DNA of 64,000 bases from Sphagnum magellanicum (GCA_021904315.1 CM038908.1:18496501-18560500); one strand, 5' to 3'. Shown: positions 51,446-64,000, numbered from the stretch's first letter. Translations and numbers: made by a program. Notes: generated by a model from the sequence alone, not told the origin.

Positions 51446-52871
51446 TCATTTTTTGTATCGAAAATTTCGTGAATTTCTTTAAAAATTAGAAAAATTAGTC
51501 AAATTTACAATTAAAAAAAAACCTAATGAAAGGATCACAAACTTAATTGATCATAAATAATAAAAAATTGAATTCTTAAACATATCATTATCCCAATAAA
51601 TTACAATAAACATTAATTTTGTCACAAGACATGCACAAAATATATATTTTAGTATGCTTATTCATATTATAGAACATGTGTTATATAATAATGATGTGAT
51701 GCATAAAACTTAATCAAGTTATCAAAATAAAATTTTAATCAAAAATTTACAAAAAGAAAGTAAGACATTAAAAAAAAATAGTTCATCTTTTTCTTTTTTT
51801 TTTGGGTTCATTAATTATTTTAATTATTTTTTTCACATAATGCACACATAATAAGGTGAATATCACTTGGTGTGTAACATTTTAAGTGAGTGCAAATGAC
51901 AACGAACGAAGAAGAAGAAAAAATATGTGCATGTCTAAACATAGAAAACTCATTATTGTTCATATGTCAATTGACATGAAATGTTGAAATAACCTTGATA
52001 AAGATGAATTTCGACCAAAGGTTACTGACGACATAATGCAATGTGTAACATATAATAAATCCTTTCATTATTTACACTGAGAATAAAAGCATTGGAAAAG
52101 CAAGAAAACAACAAATATCATTACGGACCAAAAAAAAGAGATTTTGAATGTTGTTGAAGTGAAAGCCACTAATTTATTCTTGTATGAAATTGAAATCTGT
52201 TCAATGTATTTGCATTCAATTCCAATTCAACAATTGGATTAAGATTCAATTAAAAACAAATGGTATGCAAATTGGTGGAGAATGTATTCAACATTTTTTT
52301 TTATGAATATTATGTTTAAAAAAAAATTTAATACACAAATATAAAAAGACACCTTTCCATGCCTCTTCACTTGGGAAATGGGCTAAACAAATTTCAATTT
52401 GAAATTGTTCAATCTACAATAATTTGAGGAAATTAAGGTTTATCCTACCTAAACCAACTCTAATGAATCATTGTCATTAGAATTGAACATGAGTTTTGAC
52501 ATTATCTTTTGCCACCCTTTTACGCATGTCCAATCTCCTATGCAAACAAAATTGAAATTTATCTTTTTAAAATTATTGGCATACAACCTTGCACACATTC
52601 ACACAAAATATTACACAAAAGCAAAAAAAATGTTGCATGAAAAAATATGGGTGTTGCCCCATGCACAAAAATGCACAAGTCCAAAAAAACCTTAACCAAA
52701 GTGATGAATGAATACAAGCTCTAAGTTTCAATAAGGGAGGAGGAGGAGGAGGAGGAGGAGATTCCTTCTCCAAGCCCTCCTTCTATTACTTCTACTTTTA
52801 AGGCCACCGCCACCACGAATTGATATAACCCTTCCTCCTACTACCAAGAAAATAACCATAAAAAATGAAAA

Positions 52872-52911
<40 letters not shown>

Positions 52912-53725
52912 GAAAAAGACACATACAAACATAGAACAAAATACAAGAGAAAAGAAAAAAAAAAGAAAGAAAAAAAACAAAACCCAAAAAAGAGAAAAAA
53001 AGAAAAGAAAAGAAAATAAGCTCTCAAAAAGAGAAAAGAAAAACGAAAAAAACAAGCTTTCAAGAAGAAAAAAGAAGATCAATAAAACAAGCTCTGAAAA
53101 AGAACAAAGAAAGAGCGAGAAAATAAGCTCTCAAGAAGAAAAAAGAATAGCAATAAAACAAGCTTTGAAGAAGAAAACAAGGAAAACACAGATTGTGGTA
53201 ACCTACCTAGTAATAGGATGGGGACTAGAGGGCAGGGAGAGACATAGACACCCTTCAAACTGAGATTTTGACAAACCAATCCTTGTCTCAAATCAATCTC
53301 TGCCCATTTTGTCATTTCTTGGTTAATCTCTCATACGGTACAAAGAGAAGGGATTTGCAGCACACTGTAATACAACATAATAAGGCATAATTACCTTGAC
53401 AGCGCTAGTCACACTAAATGCTTATATCCTCCTACAGCAATAGGAAATCTATGGGCTGTTTCTATTGTAATCACCTCATGACGTGGGCCACCAAAACCCT
53501 TGTTAATACAAACAGGGGACTAATCTGGTGTGATAGACTCAAAAACTAGAGGCCAAAAGAAAATTTGTTTCTAACAGTGACCAGAAAGAACAAAAAGGGT
53601 ATGTATAAGAGGAGAGACCAGCTCTCCAGATGTGAACAAGAACCTTTTTTCACTGAATTGTCAAATCCCTCCTGATTCTCAATATAGTTTGAACAAGCAG
53701 TAGTATATTTCTGTCATCATACATT
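51446..53725. other. AT-rich intergenic sequence with purine tract
   Basis: AT-rich and non-coding to about 52720. Then comes a strongly purine-biased strand at 52735-53180: a GGA run at 52737-52760, a 37-base poly-A at 52873-52909, and a diverged repeat of about 90 bp at 53010-53170 (aagctctcaagaagaaaaaag, caataaaacaagct). Lys-rich or Phe-rich open frames over this tract are low-complexity artefacts. The last few hundred bases should hold the desaturase 3' untranslated region. Confidence 0.55.
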
Positions 53726-56106
53726 TCAATCACTTTTGGGGATGATCTTTGGCTTCCGCATAGTCCTGCTGAAGGGCCCAACAGAGGGATCTGTTATGTA
53801 TTTGTAAATTACATGTGTCCATGACGTATGAAATGCAAGATGGTCATAAAACTCCGGGGCAATTTGCCGCACCTTCACAAGGCAGAGAAACAGTGCAAAT
53901 GAGTATGCGAACCAACTCTTGGCAGAATGGGATATTTTTGTGATCTATCTATCAACTTGTGTAACTTAAGAACATGATTTGAACAAGAAGAGTTTCTTTT
54001 TCTTTTACAGCCTCTAATATTTTCACCTAGAAGCCAAAATTGACAATGGGTTGAGCAGAGACCCCTGTCTTCAGAAGAAGGAAACCTCCAAAAGAAAAAA
54101 AGAGGCTCACCCTGTACAGTTTACATCCAGGAACTCGAGGGAAATCATGGTGTTCAACATGATACCCAACATTCCAAGTCAAGAGGTTAAGAGGCCCATA
54201 ATATGAGTACGTCTCCTGACCCTTCATGAAGACATAGTGCTCAGCTATGAAGTGGCCAGCAACTGGGTGCATGCCTCCCCCAAGAAATGTTGAAAGCACC
54301 AAATAGACCAATGCTTTCCATCCAGAAAAGTAAACCAGTACAGCATCGAATCCCAATTGGACGATGAAGTTGGAGGCTTCCCATAATCCTGGAGTCTTGG
54401 GGTTCAGAAAAAGGGGCCGGAGCGCGTAAAAGAAGAGCTGGCAAATGACCCACAAAACTTTCATCACAATATTGGTCACGACACGGCCCTCAGCATAGCT
54501 TGGGATGTCCATGTCAAAGCCTTCCACTCCTTGGAACCGGTGGTGCTCAAGATGGTACTTTTGGAATGTGATGGACATTGGGATGCTCACTGGCAGATTT
54601 GCAAATAAGCCAAGGAATCGATTGTAAATCGGCGTTGAGAATGCAAGGTTGTGGCTTAGTTCATGGATAGCCAGGAATAAGTTGTGGTTCAGAATAGCTC
54701 CAAAGCAGTAGGATACAGCAAGAAGTACAGGCCAACTCACTTCCTGCATATAGGTTGCTGTCCATGTCTGTAGCAACACAACTGCAACAATCTGCTATGG
54801 GCAAACAACAACATAAACCCAGAAAAAATTCAGAAACATGGGTTTCTCTAGATAAGGGGGAGAACCACAAAACAATTGCATTATAATTCTGAAATTCTAA
54901 GTGGTAGAGCCTGTTTGTCTATGTATTGACTTCGTGTTAAGAGTCCTTTTTCTTCAATCTCATCCTCTGTGATGTGTGCTAAGTTATGAAGACAAAACTG
55001 TTGATGGAAAGCATTTCTCAAACACTGCATTTTCTCCGAAGGGTTAGACCTGAAAAAGAATCCTGAAAGGATTTTCTTGTTGCTGCTATCATATGCATAC
55101 ATACACTGGATGTCAATCCCTTCAACTTCACTGGCCAAGATGTAAATTGGTATTGCTAACCATGGCACATTTCCAAGCATATTCTAGCTTCTTCTTACAA
55201 TGTAGTGAGATCAGGAATGCAGTGCTCTGTTTCTGAATTGTTGGCAATGTAGTTCTTTACAATGTATTGTCAAGAATCTGCTCTGTTTCTGAATTCCTAG
55301 CAAATGTACTTGTTTACAATGTAGTGTCAGAAATGCAGTGCTCTGTTTCTGAATTCCTGACAAATGTAGCCTTTTATGATGTGCCTGAGATCTGAAACTA
55401 GTTCAGGAATCAAATGCAAAACTTGCTGGTAAAAATCTGCTGATAGCCCTATCTGACATCTAGTGTAATCATGGATCTGAGCTTCCCAATCAACTCAATA
55501 GATGGATGAGGCTTCCTAATGCAATTCCTCGGTATATAATCTGCTGCGCCTCAGGATAGGTGGGTGTTGCAAACACAGCCCAGAAAGTGCTCTTCTGAGG
55601 TCCAAAGAAGCATGAGACGATTTTCTACTGACCTACATTGTCAGGGACTCTCCGTCCTTTGGAAAACGCATAGCAGATCCCCATACCTGGGCTAGACTCA
55701 AGAAGAAAAAACAGAAATTAAGGGGAGGAGGAAAAAAACCCACTCATTTCAACAACTTCCCTCACAAGACAACAGAAGCAACCAAGCAAGCAACCCAAAT
55801 AAATAAACACAATAAGAAGAAGAAGAAGAAGATTGCGAGTACAGATTCACTCGCCTGCGGTAATGCCCAAGGATCCGGTCCAAACAGCTCACGGATTTCG
55901 GGGTGCGCTGCCAGAATCTGCTTACGCCTGGTTGCATGTGGCTCGTCGCTTTCAGACCAAAAGAAGTCAGTAGCCATCATACTCTTCTTCCGCTTCTGGT
56001 TGATGGACTCCTCCTCCTCCTCTACCTCTTCCCCCGTAGCCGCAGCAGGAGGCGGCACCACTTCCGTAGCTTCAGGTGGAAAGCCTCCATCCCCTCCACG
56101 ACCCAT
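53726..56106 (-). CDS. DES1: Sphingolipid delta-4 desaturase (DES1-like)
   Basis: ER membrane desaturase that introduces the delta-4 double bond into the dihydroceramide long-chain base. Three minus-strand exons, 56106-55855, 54791-54111 and 53872-53726, give 359 aa (Arabidopsis about 332). The N-terminus carries a Gly-rich then acidic extension (EEVEEEEES near 26-34) before the conserved ATDFFWSESDEPHATRR, the DES N-terminal domain. The three His boxes of membrane di-iron desaturases are complete: HELSH 127-131, HLEHH 164-168 and HVEHH 295-299. Hydrophobic segments lie around 85-126 and 188-255. Intron 2 (53873-54110) is GT-AG. Intron 1 (54792-55854) has a GC donor (CAG followed by GCGAGT); no nearby GT keeps the frame into exon 2. 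The start has no competing upstream in-frame ATG with family similarity. A CT-rich leader lies upstream. Confidence 0.94.
55215..55395. repeat. Three-copy direct repeat in desaturase intron 1
   Basis: The phrase ctctgtttctgaatt recurs at 55225, 55281 and 55341 with similar following sequence (ggcaatgtag or gcaaatgtac or acaaatgtag). Intronic and non-coding. Confidence 0.85.
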
Positions 56107-57929
56107 CTCTCAAAAAAACACTACAAACCAATACAAAAAAAACGGCAATGCAAGGGAGGTGACGATGATCAACACCTCCACCACCACCACAAACCAACAA
56201 CAAGAACGCAGCAGTGGAGAAAAGATGAGCAAGAGTGTGAAAATACCCCAAACCACAAATTCATAAAAGGATCCCGTAAGAGACGCAGAAGGACGAGAAG
56301 AAGAAGAAGAAGAAGAAGAGAAGAAGGAAGCGAGCGAGCGAGCGAGCAAGAAAGAATGGAAAGAAAGGGCGGAAGCGGACGCGGTTGCAGGCGGAGTCAG
56401 GCAGCAGCGGCACCAGCGTTGCAACAACGACAGTAGTAACGGCGCCGCTCCATTCCCTGCGCTGATACCCTGTCCTCCAATATACCCGGAGGTTCCATTT
56501 TCGGAGCTGGTTTCTCAACACGTGATTGGATTCCTAGATTTTCTGCTTCTCTATTTGTCTTATAGCCAGATTTGGCTAAATCCTCTTGTGGCTGATCGCC
56601 ACTTTTGAAGCAACATGAGAAAATTGGAAAAAAAAAAACCCCACAATATACTGGTGACATACAACAACCCTATGTACTAAATATGGCGAGTTCAACCCCT
56701 TTTTTTCCCCCTCTACATATGGAGACTTTAGGCCTTTTTTCTTTTTCCCAAAAAAAAAAAAAACACCCTTTGGACACCTTGTAATGCCATTTTTTTCTGG
56801 TTGCCAAATGGTGAATTTAATTCGCCACAAAAAAAACCCTGATGTATATAATAAAAGATCCATCGAGTTTCATGAAAGAATGGACAAAGACTCGACAGCT
56901 TTAAGGTGGGTATTTGATTTTTTTGGAGAACCATGGTCATATATAATAATCAGGTATTTTGATTTTTGATAACCACAATTGTGTATCAAAACCAGGCATT
57001 TAATTTGATTTTTTTTGATAATCATGATTATCAACTTTGATACCCAGCTTGATACTCAACATGGATTTGATGCAGTTTCTAATACCCGTCTGACTCTGGT
57101 TGTGACTAATGTTGTGCATGTTAGCGTCAATAGCTGTATATATAGTGTGTGTAAATCGTCTGTAAATGTAAATGATTTACACTTCTGAGTCCAAACTTTT
57201 GACACTTTACACTGTTAGTCAGTTATGTGGATAATTTTTTTTAACACTTATACAAGGTCATTGTAAATATTTATCAAATACACTTAACACAGCCCTATGT
57301 AAATGTTTTGACAAGGTTTCACTCAGGTTAATATGTTAATATCATTGTTGGGCGGGTACCCAGTTTGGCAAGTTAGAATCGTCGAAACTTATCTGGTGCA
57401 ATTACCCAGCCCTAGGGTAGGAGGGTCAGATAATATTCTGATTGTAACATTGTGTTCAATGAGAGAGAAATAGTCTATAAGACTCCTTGATTTTCATGTT
57501 GGAATAAATGAAATCTCCTTGAAATTTTACTTTGGGAAGGTTTTAATGACGTGACATCGTCATCGTAAGATGATTTAGCTAGATTTGGCTACATATTAGA
57601 TATGAAAGTTGAAAAAAAAGAAAAAACCAAAATCCTTTTATATAATTTTGGCTACCTGTTGGAACTTATCATAAAAAATTTGGTGATTTGAATTTGAATT
57701 TTATTTCAAATTTTGATAAATTTGGGTCCATTATTTCCATGAAAAATCCTTGAAATTATAAATTTTTCACATCAAAACTTTGGCAAAATTTCACCCAAAA
57801 ATAAATAAATGTCGCTGTAAACCCACTCCAAGGGTTTCAGTCATTGTATTTTGAAAGAACTGTCGTCCCAAGAAAATCGTTTATGTTTGTTTACTATTTA
57901 TAATTTTACGTCCATTTGGGACCAGAAAG
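56107..57929. other. Desaturase 5' flank and intergenic sequence
   Basis: The first 350 bp contain (AAG)n and gcgagcgagcgagc runs that would be CTT-rich in the desaturase leader. Beyond 56520 the sequence is AT-rich. A stretch at about 57340-57530, ending in ggaataaatgaaatctcctt, has the look of a retrotransposon LTR tail with a polyadenylation signal. I found no second copy, so I do not call it. Confidence 0.4.
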
Positions 57930-60900
57930 TCCACTAGACAAAAGGTAGATCATGGAGGATAGATTGTCCTCTGGTACTGGCAACATGACACAAATTTGGC
58001 TAGGGTGACCGTGTTCGTAGTTTGCATGAGCTCAGCAAGAGTGCTTGTGTGGGTGAGGGGTAGGGTCAAACAAAAGTGTTCCCTAACTTTTTGCATATTT
58101 GGACAGACAAGGAGTAGGTGTTTTTCATCTTCTACCTTCCCCAAGTCACAGCTTCGATAAAGCCTCTTAACGTATGGCACACCTTTCCACACACTTAATA
58201 CTGCTTCAAGTTACATGTTGCCACACCGAAACCGGGCCATAGCTTTCCATAGCTGAACATAGTTGATGCCACACAAATAGCTTTCGCTCTCGTACGACAT
58301 ACCCTTGAAGCACAAGTATCTTATCTACATGTTGGTCTTAATCTTACGGTTGGTAAAAAACTTTTCAATGAAAGTTAGCCACATATTATCTTTCACCTTT
58401 TTTACATTCAACATTATGTGGGGAAATCCTGGAGGGGGTAGGGCCCCAGCCTCCTGGTTGATTGGGCCTCCTATCATAGATTTAACGCCAACCGGCTACA
58501 CTAGTTATAGCACGATTAACTTAACCATTTGAGCTCCCACCCGTACATTGTGTGTGTTGCACCAAAGTACTTGGCTCTTTGCCCAACCTTTTACCCCTGC
58601 AAGAGGAATTGGATGTATGTGCATTATCCTAGGAACCGTTCCTAGCGACAATTGAATAATCCCCACTTAGAGCGCACAGGTCCTTGTAAGCTGAGGCGCC
58701 ATTTCTAGCGGTGGTTGAATCGGAGGTAAAAAACTTGTCACCTCCTAGGGTTGATTTTGGAGTAGCCATTTTTTCACAGATCCAACCTTACATTTCTTTC
58801 TCATAGTAAGCATAATGAGCTGGGCTTCCCATGCCTTTCCCAAGATGCAGTCTTTAGTGACCATGCTCACACGATTATAGTATAGCAACGCTTGTCCCCA
58901 TGCAAAGTCTTCAAAGGAGAATTTGCCAAATTCTACTAGCATGATGAACGTGTTGGTTGTTTTTCGCACCTCGAGCAGGAATTTGAAGAACCCTTAGTAC
59001 ACTATTTCAATAGCCTTTATTTTCTTAAAGTTCACCCAAACCTCACATGCATAACTTGTTGTTGAACGCACCAACGTGTGAAAAGGTCACAACGTAGCTT
59101 AATGTCCATAATACATAGCTTCACACAACGGTGGTTTAGTGCAAATAGCGAACGCTTACTAGTAGCAACTAAATGTTCCACTACACTATCTAGGTTCGGG
59201 GTGGTCTCGAGCAGGATCCCCAGGTATTTGAAGGTTTGCACATGCTCAATAATGTCACTTTCAAACACAAATTTTTAGCATGGGTCAACATAATTGAACA
59301 CCATGACTTTCATTTTTTTCATGTTCATTGTAAATCCATGTTCAGCATAGAACTGTTGGAGTGCGTCTAACTGTTACTCCAGTCGCAACTCTGACTTCGA
59401 TGTTAGAGCAAGGTCATTTGCAAAAAACAATAACCATACATGCATGTCTATTAAGGCCGGTGCATCGCATTTTCTGTTGTCCAAGCACCCTTTAAAACAT
59501 CTAAATATAGCCCAAACAATAAAGGGTTAAGAGGACAACCTTGTTTCACACCTTGTTGGCACTTTAAGCTAGAGGTGACACCCCTGCTTGGGTGGTTGAT
59601 GTGTACGGTATCTTTGAATACATCGCCTATAGGCATCGCAAGAAGCGTCCCTCCACCTTGGGGCCAGCTAACACCTACCATAACACTTCACACGACACAT
59701 TATCGAACATCTTTTTGAAGTCCACAAAGTAATAATAAAGTGGCTTCTTTTTTGCCTTGTTTTGTTTTATCAGAGTTTGTAATATGAAGAGTTGGTCAAC
59801 AATGTGGTAGTATTTGCGAAACTTAGTTTGACCCTTGGCATGCAGCCCATGTTGTTCAGCCCATTCGTTCAACCTTTTGTCAAGGATCATAGCGAACAAC
59901 TTTGCTAAGACAAGCCCAACCGTTATCCCCATGTAGTTGTCAAATTCAAAGGCATTGCCCCCTTTAAAGAACGTGTGGACCACCCCAGTGGAAAGGGTTT
60001 TTGGAAAGCCTTTTGCCATAAAGTAGTTGAACAATGTCAATAGTGGCATGTGTAGCAACTCTCCAACATCCAAAATGAACTCAACTTTCATACCATCCAA
60101 ACCGAGTAGCCTTGTTCCTTCGTAGCTTTTTCAACGCCTGAAGCAGCTCAATAAGTGTGATATTTGTGTTCAGGGTGTGGCTAGGTGGAGGTTTGGTCAC
60201 TTGAACCGAGTGATCAGTTTGCAACCATATGGGTGGCAAAAACGAGCCAATTAGCCCATAGAAGCCTTCCAAAAGCGTAGCTGCACTAATCTTGGGTTTA
60301 GGGATCTATGGGCTGCCCTAAGTTTACTTTCCTAGTGTTTAGTGATGTGTGAATCGGGGTTGGCTTTCAGCCAGAGCTTCAGCTCACGTTACGTTGTATG
60401 GCAGTTAACGTCAAATTAGGGTTTATGGCAATGTTTCTCTCTGCAGCTCCCTCCTAAAGGCTTGTTGTCAAAAGTAGACTTTGTTGTAGCACCCATGTAT
60501 TGTTGTAGTAGGTCAATTAACTTGTCTGCCCCTAGATGCTTAATCAAGTCAACAACCCACATGTTTCCAAGACTCGTTGTTAGGGCAAGTTGATATTTTT
60601 CAGCTTTTGATTTATCATATTTGAACCTAGGCAAAAAAAATTTTGTTACAACCGTATGTTATGGTTCAACAAAACTATAATTGATGTTTAACCGTAGGCA
60701 CAATGACTTGTGGTCAGAGTCTCCTCGCATCACGTAATAACGAGTGTCATCTATTATCACCTCAAGGTGTGTAGCAGTTTGCCAAATGAGCCAATAATAT
60801 AATTGATAGTGCTATGCCCCCCATTTGCCAAGTAAATGAATTCCCCTGATTCATCATTAGGTGTTCGGCCCTTGAGGATGAACAACCTAGTGTCACAGCA

Positions 60901-62110
60901 TAGGTCCAGGAGCTCGCGGCCCTAATCGCTAACACTAGCTTCACGGTTACTCAGTCTTAGCGAGCTTAGGTGCCTGTAACAATTCACAAAGGTTGTTAGT
61001 GTCAATGGTATCTGGTAGTGTTGCAGTATGTGCATTAAAATCCCTTCCCAATAGTATTATGCCCTTTAGAGTTTGAACTTCAACAATATTTGCTACTAGG
61101 TTTTGGAATAAGGATTCGCTTTCGTGTTTGGAGCCAATAGGGGCAACGTACACCACGTAGACAAACAAGTTAGAGGCAGCACCCCTGCTGACCCGTAGCA
61201 ATAGATAAGAATTGTGCCTTCCTTCTTTCCATTGTGACAGGTTTGGGTTAAGGTGGCTACGAAAGTAAGTAACAAACCCCTCGCTATGTTTTATCGCTTT
61301 TGTTTTCCCCAACTGCACAATGCACGTTATCACAAGTGAGTCAAACCTTTCAATGTGTGGTAAATGTTGGTTTGGGAAATGCCAAGTTTCAGTTAATAAG
61401 ACAAGGTTAGCACCCTGAAACAACTCTAGTATTTGAACCCCCATTTCCAGTTTATTTACACCACCCCCGTGCATGTTCCATAATACCACGCATAGGTCTC
61501 TTTGGTCTTCACGCCCTTAGATAAAGGAGGGTGGGCAAATCTGAATGCCATCGATGAAGAGTTTGGCTACGCATTAGAAGGCGCGCTTATTTGCCGCCTT
61601 GGCTTCCTTGAATAACGGCCACAGCTCCAACTTGCGTGCTTGCTGTGTGGGCGTGAGGTTTTCGTCCAGGCCCAACTTGGTCCTTGCTAGGCCTTTGCGC
61701 CCTCGTAGTGTGTAATGGCGGTCTTCGTTCATTGCAAATTTGAGCAGCACCATGCTGGGTAGTGCACTTGTCATGGGGGCGAAGGCCCGCACAGTTGTAG
61801 GCTGTTTGCCGCATGGTGGCAATGACCTTGGCATGCAGCTTCATTTGGCCCTGCGACAACTTTGTGTTGAGCCACTACACCAATTCTTTTTTAGTCTCGC
61901 CTTCCTTGGCCTTGAAGCCTGTGAGGCACAAGTTGAGCTTGCATTCCTTTTGTTTAGGTGTGTCGACCAAGGTTTGCACAACCCAGTTGGCCACCTGACG
62001 CACGTTCTTAGCCATCACCGTGGTCCACTTGGGCTCCTCTGCAGACATAACCTTGGCTATGACAGCCACAGCCACCTCGCGTTTTATTAGCTGGTTGACC
62101 GCAAGGTTGT
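57930..62110 (-). mobile_element. Dead non-LTR retrotransposon (LINE)
   Basis: Minus-strand frames give the domain order of a plant LINE. An N-terminal ORF1-like part at 62110-61574 includes LNLCLTGFKAKEGETKKEL and, in another frame, LRGRKGLARTKLGLDENLTP. An apurinic-type endonuclease follows at 61489-60690 (TETW near the start, GRDFNAHTA where GGDFN is usual). The reverse transcriptase spans about 60300-59000: NYMGITVGLVLAKLFAMILD, KPLYYYFVDFKKMFDNV, QGVKQGCPLNPLLFGLYLD, then FANDLAL instead of FADDLAL near 59410, and FKYLGI. A zinc-knuckle-like C-terminus lies at 58192-57950 (CDLGKVEDEKHLLLVCP). Many stops and frameshifts plus the Asp-to-Asn change at the active site show it is inactive. 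Exact ends and target-site duplications are not visible. Confidence 0.88.
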
Positions 62111-62843
62111 TGGCGGCCGTGGGAGACCTTTAAAAAAAAAAAAAGAAAAAAAAACCTTTAATGCTTTATGCTGGGAAAGGCCTGGTCGCGCAAGTGTTGT
62201 ACATGTGTATCTTTTACCCATATATACCCGTCGAATATGGATAGGGTATACTCCTTGCCCTAACCAAAATTCATATCACAAATTACACAATGTCATACTA
62301 AACTATAGTAAATCATGAAATATTAATAATTTGGAAAATATAAAAATGGAATGAGATTTTGTTTTTTGTTTTTTTTGGGGGGGGTCAATGTGGAAGCTGA
62401 CCCTAGGCTTAGGGTGGTGGGTAACGCTAATATTGAAACTACGTGAAGGGTAGTCCACTCACAGTTTCTTTCTCGGGCGGAATGAGGACTCACGGGCAGG
62501 GTCGAAATGGTAGCGGGCAGAGGAACATACAAAATATCCAGAGGTGGAAAACAGGCGTGGACTTTCGACCTTTGGACTTTGGACAAGTTCAATGGCTGCG
62601 AGGAAATCCCGTGTGAAAAGGGCGACAATTTATTAGGGTTTGGCGCTCATGCTTCAGCCCAGGAAGAGGAGCGAGAGAAGGGAGAGGGGAGAGAGGGAGA
62701 CGGAAAAAGGGGTGTTGGACACGCTTGATTCGGATACTATGCAACGCAAGTCTCCGGTCGATTTCCGAACTACAATCTCGGAAGGAAAGCTGTTTGAGGG
62801 GGAGGTGGGGGAAACCGTGTTGCATTGTCCCTATCCTTGAAAG
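62111..62843. promoter_or_regulatory. AMSH 5' flank and probable leader
   Basis: Starts with an A-rich run at 62130-62152. The stretch 62450-62843 is purine-rich (GAGAGAGG-like at 62665-62710) and lies directly before the AMSH start, so it probably includes the leader. Open frames at 62507-62728 and 62640-62840 end just before the AMSH ATG and look like chance. Confidence 0.4.
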
Positions 62844-64000
62844 ATGAGGGGGGGTCTGAACATCGCTGCTAAGACTAGGAAGTTAGATGTCGACAATCGT
62901 CTGCCCCTCAAATTGTATTATCGCACAGCGGACAACCTTCTGAAACAGGTATGTTACCACTGCACCTATTATGCTGCTCGCGCCGGGATTCACTCTCTGG
63001 TATAGGTTTTGAGGGACTGATGGGTTGGCGATATACCACGTGAACTTCTTTTGCTAACGCGCTTTGTTGTGGCGATCCTGTACACAGGCTAGTATATATC
63101 GGGAGGAGAGGAATATCATAGATCTTTACATCCTTTTGCTACGATTCTCTAGGTATGTACTTTGCTGAACCGTTTGGAGCTGGTTTTGTCGACAGTGCTG
63201 AAATTGGGGTTTTCTCGCATTATGGAGCCACCATGCACAGTTTTCTTTTCCATAGAAAATTGTCTTTGTCTTTGATATACTGGTGGCTATCTTTCTGCTT
63301 TTATGTTTTTCCCATGTGTAATGATAAACTTCACATGGTATTGCTGAATTTTTGTGTCTGCAGCTTGGTTTCTGAGACTATTCCGGATCATCGTGATTAT
63401 CGCTTGTATGTGGGAGAGAAAGCTAAGTATAGAAGGGTAAGTAAGGATTGCAAACTTGGTCCAGATTTTATTATCCTTGATTTTAGGTTTTTTGCAGATG
63501 AATTGGTGTTTGTTTCATACTCCTGATTGGGAGTTTGTTCATCAATTGCATATCAAAGATGATGTTTAGAGTTTAAAAAAGATGACTCATCAAAGCTACA
63601 GGGAAAAACACTTGGTCTGTGTTGTTGCAGAGGTTGTTTGAGGTTGTTTCAGAGCTTGAATTGCTCAAGCCAGAGGTCCAGAAGCAAGTTGACCAGATTA
63701 ATAATCCATACAACAAGCCTTCTTCTTCCTCAAGCAATTCTTTTTCATCAGATTTGAGTGCCCCCCCTTCAGCTCCTTATGCCAGGAATCAGTCTTATGG
63801 CAATGCAAACTATGACAAGGTAGGACCAGGTTGGTCTTTCTACAATAATCTGATTCCCTGGCAGTCAGTGTAGAGAGTCCATGATTTATGTTGGTGTGTC
63901 AGAATAGAAGTTGCTATAGAAGAGTCCCTCTCCATCATGTCACATAAGTGTGTTTATCTTGAATCTGCAAAACTCACAGTCTACAATGACCATCGGCCAT
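62844..64000 (+). CDS. AMSH: AMSH-like ubiquitin thioesterase, 5' part only
   Basis: Endosomal JAMM-type deubiquitinase acting with ESCRT-III in membrane-protein degradation. Only the start of the gene is in the window: exons 62844-62948, 63088-63152, 63364-63436 and 63631-63819, then an intron running off the end. The 144 codons visible correspond to the N-terminal MIT/USP8-dimerisation region: KLDVDNRLPLKLYYRTADNL, then LVSETIPDHRDYR, then a Leu/Glu-rich helix LFEVVSELELLKPEVQKQVD, then a Ser/Pro-rich linker. The catalytic MPN+ domain would lie beyond 64000. The start is fixed by an in-frame stop two codons upstream (TGA 62838-62840) and by family similarity of the first residues. Exon phases match across all three complete introns. 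Confidence 0.92.

Noticed and set aside
52728-53263. Lys-rich and Phe-rich open frames around the poly-A tract
   Set aside because: Low-complexity purine tract; the frames exist only because stops are absent from A/G-biased sequence on one strand and from its T/C complement.
54881-55180. 99-codon minus-strand open frame in desaturase intron 1
   Set aside because: It lies wholly inside an intron supported by frame continuity and family similarity, and I recognise no domain in it.
57340-57530. Possible solo LTR ending in a polyadenylation-like signal
   Set aside because: No matching second copy, no clear TG...CA ends and no target-site duplication visible.

Overview
This window is nuclear DNA of a land plant. 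It holds a multi-exon DICER-LIKE 1 gene with plant-type domain order, a plant RAB2/RABB1 GTPase, a plant-type sphingolipid delta-4 desaturase and the start of a plant AMSH deubiquitinase, with GT-AG spliceosomal introns (one apparent GC-AG) and mostly short introns of about 0.1-1.3 kb. The very AT-rich, gene-poor first half, the compact introns and a microRNA-like hairpin in DCL1 intron 7 (the position where the moss Physcomitrium carries MIR1047) suggest a seedless plant, most likely a bryophyte. This taxonomic call is inference.

Layout. 1-33.2 kb has no intact gene that I can support. It is AT-rich sequence full of minisatellites, inverted repeats and decayed mobile-element coding sequence: a nearly complete but dead pogo/Tigger-type transposase (14.2-15.5 kb, minus strand), a Ty3/gypsy RNase H fossil (19.1-19.75 kb, plus) between inverted repeats, a fossil group II intron-type reverse transcriptase (28.2-28.65 kb, plus) and a four-copy 460-bp tandem array (29.9-31.6 kb). 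33.2-44.7 kb is DCL1 (plus, 20 coding exons, predicted 2014 aa). It is preceded by a tandem array in which nine repeats contain a start codon directly followed by a stop codon. 47.5-50.8 kb is RAB2 (minus, 6 exons, 213 aa), convergent with DCL1. 53.7-56.1 kb is the desaturase (minus, 3 exons, 359 aa). 57.9-62.1 kb is a dead non-LTR retrotransposon (minus). 62.84 kb to the window end is the 5' part of AMSH (plus, first 4 exons, 144 aa).

The intact genes are unrelated housekeeping genes: microRNA biogenesis in the nucleus (DCL1), ER-Golgi traffic (RAB2), sphingolipid synthesis at the ER (desaturase) and endosomal deubiquitination (AMSH). They do not form a functional cluster. The most notable observation is the long, symmetric, miRNA-precursor-like foldback in DCL1 intron 7. 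If expressed, it would let DCL1 protein process its own pre-mRNA, a feedback loop like the one known from the moss DCL1a gene. Exon boundaries were set by hand from splice sites, reading-frame continuity and recalled family sequences. No database search was run.
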